A stretch of 38,024 bases of DNA, taken from positions 1 to 38,024 of the forward strand of contig CACNQY010000011.1 in the NCBI GenBank assembly GCA_902622655.1, written 5' to 3'. Under the pieces are notes generated by a model. That model saw only the letters and a program-made list of their open reading frames with translations, had not been told where the DNA came from and did not search any database. Numbering within the stretch: position 1 is the first letter of the stretch; the number at the start of each line of letters is the position of its first letter. The stretch is from an uncultured Pelagibacteraceae bacterium (lineage in GTDB: Bacteria; Pseudomonadota; Alphaproteobacteria; Pelagibacterales; Pelagibacteraceae). Both the position numbers and the translations under genes were made by a program. Below are positions 8,045-16,260 of the stretch, piece after piece.

Positions 8045-8955
8045 TTTAATAATTTGTATAATAATTTTGATAAATAATCATGACCTTTTTCATTCAAATG
8101 AGCATTATTAAAATATAAACTTTCATAATCTTGATTATATATTTCTTCATATAAATTTATAATATTTATATTATCCAGTATTATATCTTCTAAAAAATGT
8201 TTAGATTTTTTTTTCTCATTTAAGTTCTCTAATGTTGGTAGTATAAATAGATCAATTCTAATTCCTTTTTGATGTAACTTTTTGAAAATTATTTTAGTAT
8301 TTTCTATTGAGGATTCATTATTAGTATTTTGAATTTTATAATTTTTTTTTTCATGATAATTATTGGCTATTTTGTATTTAAATAAAATATGATTCAATAT
8401 TTCACTTGTAGATTTAAAAATTTTATAATTAAAATTTTCATAAAAAGGAAAATCAAAAAATATACTCTTTCCCGTAGTTAAAGAACTACTTGAAACAATT
8501 ATCAAATGATCAAAATCCAATTTACTTTTGACTTTTTCAATTCTTAAATTGATATTTTCAAGTTTATATCCATTTGTTCCATAGTTTCCACAAATTGAAT
8601 TCTTTTTTATTTTACAAAATTTTTCTGAAAATAAATTTAAATTATCAACATATGAACCTCCAAATGTTACGCTATCTCCAAAAAATATAATTTTATTTAC
8701 ATTTTTATTGTCAGACCATTTATAATTGGTTCTCATACCAAATTTATTAATTTTAACTTTTGAACCTTTAAATCTTTTTACTTCTTGATTGGGTTTTAAA
8801 ATATAATTACCATTATTTTGGTAAAGCAATGGCTCACCAAAGCCAATACCTCTAAGTATAAATTCTGTTAAAAAAACTAAAAATACTAGTAATAAAATTA
8901 CTTTGAAAGTTTTTTTTAATATTGAATTCAATTTATTTCTCAAAATCAATTTCAT
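8041..8955 (-). CDS. SGNH/GDSL-like periplasmic protein with N-terminal membrane anchor
   Basis: A single hydrophobic segment at about residues 18-36 anchors a 304-residue protein in the membrane. The SGNH block I motif FFGDSVTFG (91-99, Ser95) and the C-terminal block NNAHLNEKGH (283-292, His286) are clear. The usual Asp three residues before the catalytic His is Asn283. The region that should carry the block III Asn reads IIVSSSSL (153-160). It may be a variant hydrolase/acetyltransferase or a binding protein. It overlaps the upstream membrane protein gene by 23 bases and the small downstream ORF by 4, so it probably works with the family 3 acyltransferase. Confidence 0.78.
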   Translation of the reverse strand: MKLILRNKLNSILKKTFKVILLLVFLVFLTEFILRGIGFGEPLLYQNNGNYILKPNQEVKRFKGSKVKINKFGMRTNYKWSDNKNVNKIIFFGDSVTFGGSYVDNLNLFSEKFCKIKKNSICGNYGTNGYKLENINLRIEKVKSKLDFDHLIIVSSSSLTTGKSIFFDFPFYENFNYKIFKSTSEILNHILFKYKIANNYHEKKNYKIQNTNNESSIENTKIIFKKLHQKGIRIDLFILPTLENLNEKKKSKHFLEDIILDNINIINLYEEIYNQDYESLYFNNAHLNEKGHDYLSKLLYKLLK

Positions 8956-10855
8956 AAATTTCTATTTGTTTTATATTATGTTTTTTAGTTAAATTTATTT
9001 TTTTATAACTACTGAAATCTTTTAAGAATTTTTCAAATCTTAGTTCAACTTTTCTTAAATTGTATTTATTATCTTTAAACAAATACAACTTATTTTTATT
9101 TAAACTTGTGTTATATATTTTTATTATTTTCATTAAATTGAAATCATTATCAATATTAAATGTATGATGTTTAATTAACTCGTATCTTAAAATTGGTTCA
9201 AAATATGGATCATCATTTTTATGAAATGCAAAAATTATATTAGAATAATTTTTGAATTTAGAATTAATGTCCTGCGATATGATTTTCAATTCCTTTCTTT
9301 GATTGATCTTTTTTGTCCAAAATAATTCATTTTGTATAATTTCTATAGGCATAAATAATCTTATAGAATTGGGAAAACTTATGGACATGGATAAAATTAA
9401 AAATATTATAATAATCTTTAAACTGCTATAAATTTGAAAAAATTTTACGAGAAGGAAAAAAATTATACCTATTAACAATGAGCCTAGGTGTCTTTGCCAT
9501 GAAACTAGTAATTCTAGATCGGTATTAACAAGATTATGTTTAATGCTCCAAAGCATTAACATTATGTAATATGAACTAATAAATCCTAGATATAAAATTG
9601 ATATCCAATAAAGGTTTTTATTTTTTTTTTTAATTGCAATAAAAAAGGTAATTAAGATTACGATTATAAACCAAATAAATAAATTTATAGGTATTTGTAT
9701 TAACTTAAAATTAAAAGGAGATTTAGAAATTATTTTATTGAATATTAAAAAAGTTTCAGAGTGATAAATACCATTTTTCAAAAGATTTTTTATCTGTTTA
9801 TTTGAAAATTTTAATATAAATTTACCATCTAGATTAGCTATTTGTTTTTGTGATAAATTTGCTTGATGATTAAGTTGTTTTAAGTCAAATGCTGAACTTT
9901 CATGTACTTCATATTTTTTTATTATATTTTTTTTCCCATAGTAATTTAAATTAGTAAAATAAAAATTAGAGACGAAGTTATAAGATATTAAACTGAGTAC
10001 TAAAATTCCAAATATAACAAATTTTTTTCTAAAAATATTTTCAATAAGTATTATGGGCATTAGACCTATGAGAATTAGAATTCCATTTGATTTTATCATC
10101 GGTAGAATTAAAGCTAAAAGAAAAATTAAATAATAATCTGATATATACTTGTTTTTTTTAAACGATACTAATAATAGTAATACGATAACTAATCCAATAA
10201 TAGTGTCTACGTATAATCTATCTAACCCAGGACCTAAACTGTAAATTAAAAAATAAAAGGTTATAAATATTAAAAATTTTTTAGATTTTTTAAATTTTTT
10301 AAATTTTTTAAATTTTATAAAATCACAAATATTTAAAAGCAAAAGTAAAATAAAAAAAGAATGCGCAAGATAAGTTATACTTTCTTGAAATAATTTTGTT
10401 GAATTCTTTAAAAAAAAATAATGGAAATAAGAAATTAAATTTATTTTATGATGAGAACCTTTTTGTAAATAATCAATATTTGAAGGAACATTATTTTCAC
10501 TAAATAAAAGCTTTGAGGTAATTCCATACTCTGAAAATTCGTCATATTTGTAATAAAATAAATCTTTACAAATCCAAATTAAAATAGAGTAAATTATAAG
10601 TAATATAAAGAATTTCTGAAAATTATTTTTATCTATTTTAATTTTAAATATTAAAAATATGAGTAGAATTATTGTAAGTATTTGTAATAAATATATTGAA
10701 TAAATTAAAAACCCAAGTTTACCAAGAAAAAGTAGATAAAAAACTATACTTAAAGTAACAAACAAATATGCTTTATGCAGTTTAACATTGTATTTTAATA
10801 ATAATAAATAACTCCAAAGAGATAAGATTATAAAAGGAATAAAAACGCTTATCAT
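8933..10855 (-). CDS. Large GT-C-like membrane glycosyltransferase
   Basis: This 640-residue protein has about twelve membrane helices and a soluble C-terminal part from about residue 510. After the third or fourth helix the first big loop holds YDEFSEYG (104-111). An acidic pair in this loop (here D105-E106) is the usual catalytic or metal site of GT-C enzymes, which use polyprenyl-phosphate sugars in the periplasm. QKGSHHKINLISYFH follows in the same loop. The family could not be named more precisely. A nine-base tandem repeat encodes a Lys-Lys-Phe repeat at about residues 180-194. It is the first gene of a minus-strand block of four, ending at 6885. Confidence 0.72.
   Translation of the reverse strand: MISVFIPFIILSLWSYLLLLKYNVKLHKAYLFVTLSIVFYLLFLGKLGFLIYSIYLLQILTIILLIFLIFKIKIDKNNFQKFFILLIIYSILIWICKDLFYYKYDEFSEYGITSKLLFSENNVPSNIDYLQKGSHHKINLISYFHYFFLKNSTKLFQESITYLAHSFFILLLLLNICDFIKFKKFKKFKKSKKFLIFITFYFLIYSLGPGLDRLYVDTIIGLVIVLLLLVSFKKNKYISDYYLIFLLALILPMIKSNGILILIGLMPIILIENIFRKKFVIFGILVLSLISYNFVSNFYFTNLNYYGKKNIIKKYEVHESSAFDLKQLNHQANLSQKQIANLDGKFILKFSNKQIKNLLKNGIYHSETFLIFNKIISKSPFNFKLIQIPINLFIWFIIVILITFFIAIKKKNKNLYWISILYLGFISSYYIMLMLWSIKHNLVNTDLELLVSWQRHLGSLLIGIIFFLLVKFFQIYSSLKIIIIFLILSMSISFPNSIRLFMPIEIIQNELFWTKKINQRKELKIISQDINSKFKNYSNIIFAFHKNDDPYFEPILRYELIKHHTFNIDNDFNLMKIIKIYNTSLNKNKLYLFKDNKYNLRKVELRFEKFLKDFSSYKKINLTKKHNIKQIEIYEIDFEK
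10274..10316. repeat. In-frame 9-base tandem repeat within the GT-C gene
   Basis: The plus strand shows nearly five copies of a nine-base unit, aaatttttt, one with an A-to-G change (agatttttt). On the coding (minus) strand each unit encodes Lys-Lys-Phe or Lys-Lys-Ser, giving a basic cytoplasmic loop. Since the unit is a multiple of three, copy-number change would lengthen or shorten the loop without breaking the frame. Confidence 0.85.
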
Positions 10856-10888
10856 ACAATTAATATGATTAATCTATAATTAAATTTT

Positions 10889-10894
10889 ATTATA
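10889..10894 (-). promoter_or_regulatory. Possible -10 box for the GT-C operon, in the longest gap of the window
   Basis: The 195-base gap 10856-11050 contains no convincing gene on either strand. On the minus strand a perfect TATAAT lies 33 bases before the ATG at 10855. No good -35 is visible at the right spacing. It could start transcription of the 10855-6885 block, but AT-rich DNA yields such boxes by chance. Confidence 0.3.
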
Positions 10895-11050
10895 TAACAA
10901 TCTTATTAGTTTATTTTTTTATTATTATTTATGGAAAAATTGCAATGGTTAATGTTAATAACAAATTAGATTTGTGTTTATTTGGTTAAATTTGTTTTCT
11001 GTTAAAAGATCGTTAAAATAAGAGAAATAATTAAAAAAGAAAAAATATAT

Positions 11051-12385
11051 TTAAGGATATTTTTTTGATCCATACTTAATGAATATGTACAAATGTGATA
11101 TGAAAAAAAGATAAACCAAATGACGTGATAAAGCCCAGCCTATAAGAAATACTGGTAAAGAAGAAAATAAGATAATTAAGTAGATAATTTCAATTTTTTT
11201 TTCTCTTATACTGAAATTTGTAAATATCGATTTTATACATATAAATAATGAAAATAATAATACAGCTTTATTGATAAAGACTGAAAATATGAATTTTTTT
11301 TTGACTTCTTTATTTTCTTCATAAATTTGTCCATCTTCATAATAATTAAAAAAAATAGTTCTTAGTTTAAGCATCATATCACTTAAAAATATTTTCCAAT
11401 TATTTTTTAAATATTCACTATTTTGAAGTTTATAGTAATTATAATAGTCCCATTCGTTATCAATTTTATCAGGAATATTTAAGCAATTATCATCTATATC
11501 ATTTAATTTGCAGTGCTTGATATAATCAACAGATATTAGAGGGTAATATTTATGAAAATCTTTATTTAAGGAAAGAGATAAACCATGAGAATTAGTTGAC
11601 ATACTTGATGAGCCAAATGCAAATTTGTTTGTTTTAATTAAACCAAAAGAACCCCAAGCAATTATTGAGATTAGTACTAACAAAATAGGTAATTTTTTTT
11701 TTTCAATTAATAAAAAATAAATTGCTAAAGTTACACAGATAATAAACATATTTGATTTAGTTAGGTATAATAAAAATAAAATAATTCCTAAGTAATAATA
11801 TTTAAATCTAAATTTTGAAATAGTTATTAAAAATAAAATAGGCATTAATACAGCTATAATAAAATCTGCATAAACGAAATTTGTAATAATTTTTAAGTTA
11901 AATGGATTATAAAAAAAAATTAATAGCAATATTAACATATTAAATATTTTATAATTTTTTTCTTTTGAAAATTTATATACGGTTAAAAAAATTATTGAAA
12001 AAAAAATTAAATTTTTAAAAATAATTAAAAATACTAATTTCGACGAAAAAATATTAGCAATAAAAACAATAAATGGGAGAAAAGGCAATCTATTCATATT
12101 AAACTCAATAGATTTTCCCATTATAATCATCTCTGAACTATATGAATTATAATGAATTAGATTGCTTAGTAATTCTCCATATTCAAATTGAAAGTTGCTG
12201 TAAACTATATTTCCTGACTCATCAATAATGTATGGGTAAATAAAAACTAATTTTTTATAAAAAATTATTGAACCAATAATTGTTAAAATTGCAAATAAGG
12301 CAAAATTTAAATAAAAATAGTTTATACTAATCTCATTTATTCTTTTGTTTATGAGATTATTTAATTTTTTTTTTAACGAAAACAT
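11051..12385 (-). CDS. GT-C-like (family 39-type) membrane glycosyltransferase
   Basis: This 444-residue polytopic protein has about ten helices. After the first helix a periplasmic loop holds IIDESGNIVYSN (about residues 53-64), then FNMNRLPFLPF before the second helix. This layout, an acidic pair in loop 1 and an R-x-P-x-x-P-F segment, is common in family 39/GT-C enzymes. A second loop (about 290-345) is rich in Asp and Tyr. It probably transfers a sugar from a polyprenyl-phosphate carrier outside the cytoplasm. It shares a 34-base divergent intergenic region with rfbF, and a 195-base gap separates it from the next minus-strand gene. Confidence 0.68.
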   Translation of the reverse strand: MFSLKKKLNNLINKRINEISINYFYLNFALFAILTIIGSIIFYKKLVFIYPYIIDESGNIVYSNFQFEYGELLSNLIHYNSYSSEMIIMGKSIEFNMNRLPFLPFIVFIANIFSSKLVFLIIFKNLIFFSIIFLTVYKFSKEKNYKIFNMLILLLIFFYNPFNLKIITNFVYADFIIAVLMPILFLITISKFRFKYYYLGIILFLLYLTKSNMFIICVTLAIYFLLIEKKKLPILLVLISIIAWGSFGLIKTNKFAFGSSSMSTNSHGLSLSLNKDFHKYYPLISVDYIKHCKLNDIDDNCLNIPDKIDNEWDYYNYYKLQNSEYLKNNWKIFLSDMMLKLRTIFFNYYEDGQIYEENKEVKKKFIFSVFINKAVLLFSLFICIKSIFTNFSIREKKIEIIYLIILFSSLPVFLIGWALSRHLVYLFFISHLYIFIKYGSKKYP

Positions 12386-12419
12386 CCTATATAATACATA
12401 ATTATTATTTAAAATATTT

Positions 12420-13190
12420 ATGCAATTAGTAATTTTAGCTGGAGGTAAAGGTAGTAGAATTTCTGAAGAAACAATTTCTAGACCAAAACCACTTATAGAA
12501 ATTGGAAATATGCCTATAATTTGGCATATAATGAAATATTATTCATGTTTTGGTGTAAATGAATTTGTAATTTGCTGTGGATACAAAGGATATTTGTTAA
12601 AAGAATTTTTTGCAAATTATTTACTTCATTCTTCAGATGTTACTATAAATACTGCAAATAGAAAAATAAGTGTTCTAAAAAAACCAAAAGAAAATTGGAA
12701 AATAAAGCTTATAGATACTGGCGAAGATTCTAATACCGCTGGAAGAATTTTAAAAATTCAAAAACACGTTAATAATGAATTTTTACTTACTTATGGCGAT
12801 GGATTAAGCAATGTAAATATTACCAATTTAATCAATTTTCATAAAAAAAATAAAAAAATAGTCTCACTAACGGGTGTTCAACCAATAGGAAGATTTGGTG
12901 CTTTAAAAATTTCTAAAAATAATTTGGTTGAAAATTTTGTCGAAAAACCAATTGGAGATGGAGGTTGGATCAATGGTGGTTTTTTTGTATTTAATAAAAA
13001 GATTTTCAAATTTATAAAAAATTCTAATTCTGTTCTAGAGACTGATGTGTTGCCATTAATGGCAAAAAAAAAACAGATAGGTGTATTTAAACATGAAAAA
13101 TTTTGGCACGCTATGGATACACTTAGAGATAAAAATTATTTATTAAATTTATGGAATTCTGATAAAGCACCTTGGAAAATCTGGAAATAA
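12420..13190 (+). CDS. rfbF: Glucose-1-phosphate cytidylyltransferase
   Basis: RfbF makes CDP-glucose from CTP and glucose-1-phosphate, the first step towards CDP-3,6-dideoxyhexoses. The nucleotidyltransferase loop LAGGKGSRI (6-14) is followed by RPKPLIEIGN. Family-specific segments include the IDTGEDSNTAGR region, YGDGLSN, EKPIGDGGWINGGFFVF and the ending DKAPWKIWK. Length (256) matches the family. It leads a five-gene plus-strand cassette in which every junction is tight; its stop codon touches the TTG start of rfbG. Confidence is high because the whole length follows the family pattern. Confidence 0.96.
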   Translation: MQLVILAGGKGSRISEETISRPKPLIEIGNMPIIWHIMKYYSCFGVNEFVICCGYKGYLLKEFFANYLLHSSDVTINTANRKISVLKKPKENWKIKLIDTGEDSNTAGRILKIQKHVNNEFLLTYGDGLSNVNITNLINFHKKNKKIVSLTGVQPIGRFGALKISKNNLVENFVEKPIGDGGWINGGFFVFNKKIFKFIKNSNSVLETDVLPLMAKKKQIGVFKHEKFWHAMDTLRDKNYLLNLWNSDKAPWKIWK

Positions 13191-14258
13191 TTGACTGTGA
13201 ATAAAAATTTTTGGAAAGGAAAAAGAGTTTTAATAACAGGACATACTGGATTCAAAGGATCTTGGCTTTCTATTTGGATGAAAATTTTAGGAGCTAAGGT
13301 AACAGGAATTTCTTTACCACCCGAAGGTAAAAAAAATATATTTGAGATAACTAATTTAAAAAAAAAAATAAATAAGAATATTTATTTAAATATAAAAAAC
13401 AGAAAAGAATTAAAAAATAAAATTGAAGAGGTAAATCCACAAATAATTTTTCATTTAGCGGCCCAGCCTTTAGTAATTGAGTCTTATAAAAATCCTTTAA
13501 ATACAATTGAAACAAATATATTAGGTACTGCAAACTTGCTTGAAATATCAAGAAAAATTGAATCATTAAAAATTATAATTATTGTCACAACAGATAAAGT
13601 TTACAAAAATATTAATAAAAAAAGCTTTTTTAACGAAAATGATCAATTAGGTGGTGATGACATCTATAGTTATTCCAAAGCATCTGTAGAACTCTTAGTA
13701 AATTCTTATAAAAAATCATTTTTTAATAGTAAAAAAAAAATTGTAACAGTAAGAGCTGGAAATGTAATTGGCGGTGGTGATTGGTCTAATAATAGACTTA
13801 TTCCAGATTTTATAAAATCTTATGAAAAAAAAAATAAATTTATAATAAGAAATCCTGACCACGTAAGACCATGGCAACATGTTATGGATTGTCTGTATGG
13901 ATATATCTTGGTAGCAGAAAAAAAATTCACCAAAAAAACCAAAAAATTTGACGCAATTAATTTTGGACCTAAAAAAAATCAGATATCAAGTGTAAAAAAA
14001 GTAGTAGGTATTATATTAGAGACATTAAATATAAAAGTAAAAATATTAAACAAAAATATAAACAAAGACTATAAAGAAAAGAATTTTTTAGCATTAGATA
14101 GTTCTTTAGCAAAAAAAACATTAAAATGGTCTCCTAAAATCAATTTAAATGAATCAATTAAATTAACTTTAGATTGGTATATGGAATATTTGAAAAAAAA
14201 AAATATGTATGAATATACTTGTAAGCAAATTAAAAATTATATAACTAGGCTTCCATGA
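13191..14258 (+). CDS. rfbG: CDP-glucose 4,6-dehydratase
   Basis: RfbG uses bound NAD to convert CDP-glucose to CDP-4-keto-6-deoxyglucose. The Rossmann motif GHTGFKG is at 17-23, with the family-specific HTGFKGSWL. HLAAQPLV is at 88-95 and the catalytic VTTDKVYKN at 132-140. Here the Asp-Lys pair, rather than Asp-Glu, is typical of CDP-glucose dehydratases. Y159-S-Y-S-K163 is the catalytic pair, and HVRPWQHVMDCLYGY lies further on. The start is a TTG immediately after the rfbF stop; a GTG two codons later is the alternative. It overlaps the next gene by 4 bases (ATGA). Confidence 0.95.
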   Translation: MTVNKNFWKGKRVLITGHTGFKGSWLSIWMKILGAKVTGISLPPEGKKNIFEITNLKKKINKNIYLNIKNRKELKNKIEEVNPQIIFHLAAQPLVIESYKNPLNTIETNILGTANLLEISRKIESLKIIIIVTTDKVYKNINKKSFFNENDQLGGDDIYSYSKASVELLVNSYKKSFFNSKKKIVTVRAGNVIGGGDWSNNRLIPDFIKSYEKKNKFIIRNPDHVRPWQHVMDCLYGYILVAEKKFTKKTKKFDAINFGPKKNQISSVKKVVGIILETLNIKVKILNKNINKDYKEKNFLALDSSLAKKTLKWSPKINLNESIKLTLDWYMEYLKKKNMYEYTCKQIKNYITRLP

Positions 14259-15448
14259 GAGTAAATTACGGACAAAACGTATATGATAAACAAGAAATTA
14301 GTGCTGTTGTAAAAACACTTAAGTCGGGAACACAAATGGGCCCGTCCGTAGCAAAATTTGAAGAAAAATTATCTAAAATTTTTAGAAAAAAATATTCGCT
14401 TTTAGTAAACTCTGGAAGTTCTGCCCTTTTATTAGCTTTCCAAGCTTTGAATTTTAAGAAAGGAGCAAATTTTATAACTCCAGTATTAACATTTGGCACA
14501 ACTATAGCATCAATGATTCAATCTGGATATACCCCAAACTTTATTGACATAGATAAACAAACTTTATGTATTGACGAAAAACTTATTAAAAAAAAAATAA
14601 ACAAAAATACCGTTGGATTTTGCATACCAAATTTAATTGGAAATTTACCAAATTGGCAAATAATTAAAAAAATTGCAAAAGATCATGATTTATTAATTAT
14701 TGAAGATTCAGCAGATACCTTGGGAGCTACATATAATAAATATAGTACTGGTATGTTTAGTGATATTTCCATTACTAGTTTTTATGGGTCCCACATTATA
14801 AGTTGCGCAGGAAATGGTGGATCTATATCACTTAATGATAAAAAATTGTACGAAAAATGTAAATTATTAAGATCCTGGGGAAGAAGTTCTTCACTTTATA
14901 AAGACTCTGAAAAGATTGAAAACAGATTTAATATTAAATTAGACAATATTGACTATGATAAAAAATTTGTCTTTGAAACTCCAGGCTATAATTTTGAGCC
15001 ATCTGAAATTGGTGCTGCATTTGGACTTGTGCAATTAAAAAAACTAAAAAATAATTTTAAAATCAGAGAGATCAATTTTAAAAGTCATCTTAAATTTGTA
15101 AAAAAATATAAAGATTATTTTATACTTCCAAAAATATATAGCGAAACCAGAACTGCTTGGTTAGCGTTCCCTTTGATTTTAAAAGAAACAAAACTTTTTA
15201 ATAGAAAAGAGCTAATGATTTATTTAGAAAAAAATGGTATTCAAACAAGAGTTATATTTACCGGAAATATATTAAGACAACCTGGTTTTAAAAAAATAAA
15301 ATGTTTTAAAAATAAAACTTATCCTAATGCAGATTATTTAATGAAAAATGGTATCTTGATCGGATGTCATCACGGTTTAAACAAATCAAAAATAAATTAT
15401 ATTCAAAATAAGATAGAATTTTTTTTAAAAAAAAAAATTAATGTATAA
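14255..15448 (+). CDS. rfbH: RfbH/ColD-type PLP-dependent 4-keto-6-deoxysugar 3-dehydrase, lacking the Fe-S cysteine segment
   Basis: This is a DegT/DnrJ/EryC1/StrS-fold enzyme of 397 residues. The PLP-anchoring Asp is in IIEDSAD (148-154). The position of the usual Schiff-base Lys is a His (SFYGSH, His180), as in RfbH/AscC and ColD, which bind PMP and remove the C-3 hydroxyl. Classical RfbH/AscC enzymes carry a Cys-rich segment after the WGR motif for a [2Fe-2S] cluster. Here the same place reads SWGRSSS (207-213), and no Cys occurs from there until close to the C-terminus. It may work by a ColD-like, cluster-free route. Context with rfbF and rfbG supports CDP-4-keto-6-deoxyglucose as substrate. 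The gene symbol is by similarity only. Confidence 0.82.
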   Translation: MRVNYGQNVYDKQEISAVVKTLKSGTQMGPSVAKFEEKLSKIFRKKYSLLVNSGSSALLLAFQALNFKKGANFITPVLTFGTTIASMIQSGYTPNFIDIDKQTLCIDEKLIKKKINKNTVGFCIPNLIGNLPNWQIIKKIAKDHDLLIIEDSADTLGATYNKYSTGMFSDISITSFYGSHIISCAGNGGSISLNDKKLYEKCKLLRSWGRSSSLYKDSEKIENRFNIKLDNIDYDKKFVFETPGYNFEPSEIGAAFGLVQLKKLKNNFKIREINFKSHLKFVKKYKDYFILPKIYSETRTAWLAFPLILKETKLFNRKELMIYLEKNGIQTRVIFTGNILRQPGFKKIKCFKNKTYPNADYLMKNGILIGCHHGLNKSKINYIQNKIEFFLKKKINV

Positions 15449-16256
15449 ATTGTTTAAAAATGATTCTATAAATAATTTTGCAAAAAATTTAAGAATACTC
15501 ACCTTAAAAATGATTTATCATGGTAGAGCTTCTCATATAGCCTCTATATTTTCATGTATTGAAATAATTTCGGTTTTGTATTTTAATCACATGAATTTTT
15601 CAAAAAAAAATTATCAAAGAGATACAAGGGATAAGTTTATTTTATCAAAGGGTCATGCGGGAGCAGCTGTCTATGCAGCTTTGGCATTATTAAAAATAAT
15701 TCCTATAAAAAAACTTGATACATACTACAAAAATGGATCAGTATTTAGTGGTCATGTTTCTCATTATAAGGTTCCAGGAATCGAATATTCAACAGGATCT
15801 TTAGGAAGCGGTATTGGAATTGCTTGCGGAGTTGCTTTGGCAAGTAAATTGGATAAAAAAAAATCAAAGATATTTACATTAGTTGGTGATGGTGAATTAA
15901 ATGAGGGATCTTGCTGGGAGGCCCTACTATTTGCAAATCATCATAAATTAAATAATCTTACAATTATTATAGATCGAAATTATTATCAAAGTATTTTAAC
16001 TACAGAAAAAACTTTAAAATTAAATCCTTTAAAACAAAAAATAAAATCATTTGGATTAGATGTATTTGAAGTTGATGGCAATGATACTAAACAACTTAAA
16101 GATTGTTTAAAAAAAAAAACAACAACAACAAAAGTAATTATCGCCAATACAATTAAGGGCAAAGGTGTGAGCTTTATGCAGAATAACATTAAATGGCATT
16201 ACAAAAATCCAGATAGAGAAGAATATAATTTAGCTCTTAAAGAGTTAATAAATTAA
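15441..16256 (+). CDS. Transketolase-like protein, N-terminal (TPP-binding) subunit
   Basis: This 271-residue protein corresponds to the pyrophosphate-binding half of transketolase. SKGHAG (69-74, His72) and STGSLGSGIG (117-126) are followed by the TPP motif GDGELNEG (149-156), ending in Asn180 of IIIDRN. GKGVSFMQNN and then WHYKNP match the C-terminal part of this domain. It needs the next gene for the second half of the active site. It overlaps the rfbH-like gene by 8 bases and precedes its partner by 4. A full-length transketolase at 35448 covers central metabolism, so this pair probably acts on a nucleotide sugar, perhaps adding a two-carbon unit. Confidence 0.9.
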   Translation: MYKLFKNDSINNFAKNLRILTLKMIYHGRASHIASIFSCIEIISVLYFNHMNFSKKNYQRDTRDKFILSKGHAGAAVYAALALLKIIPIKKLDTYYKNGSVFSGHVSHYKVPGIEYSTGSLGSGIGIACGVALASKLDKKKSKIFTLVGDGELNEGSCWEALLFANHHKLNNLTIIIDRNYYQSILTTEKTLKLNPLKQKIKSFGLDVFEVDGNDTKQLKDCLKKKTTTTKVIIANTIKGKGVSFMQNNIKWHYKNPDREEYNLALKELIN

Positions 16257-16260
16257 ACTA

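Noticed and set aside
7931..8955. AT3-SGNH fusion gene broken by frameshift
   Set aside because: The order is SGNH first, then AT3, opposite to the usual fusion. Both proteins are complete, and the interval holds an intact small ORF.
10274..10316. Possible CRISPR-like repeat
   Set aside because: The repeats are nine bases, directly adjacent, without spacers and inside a coding frame; no cas genes are present.
10931..10969. Twelve-codon plus-strand ORF in the 195-base gap
   Set aside because: It is too short, has no ribosome-binding site and no coupling to neighbours, and is easily explained by chance.
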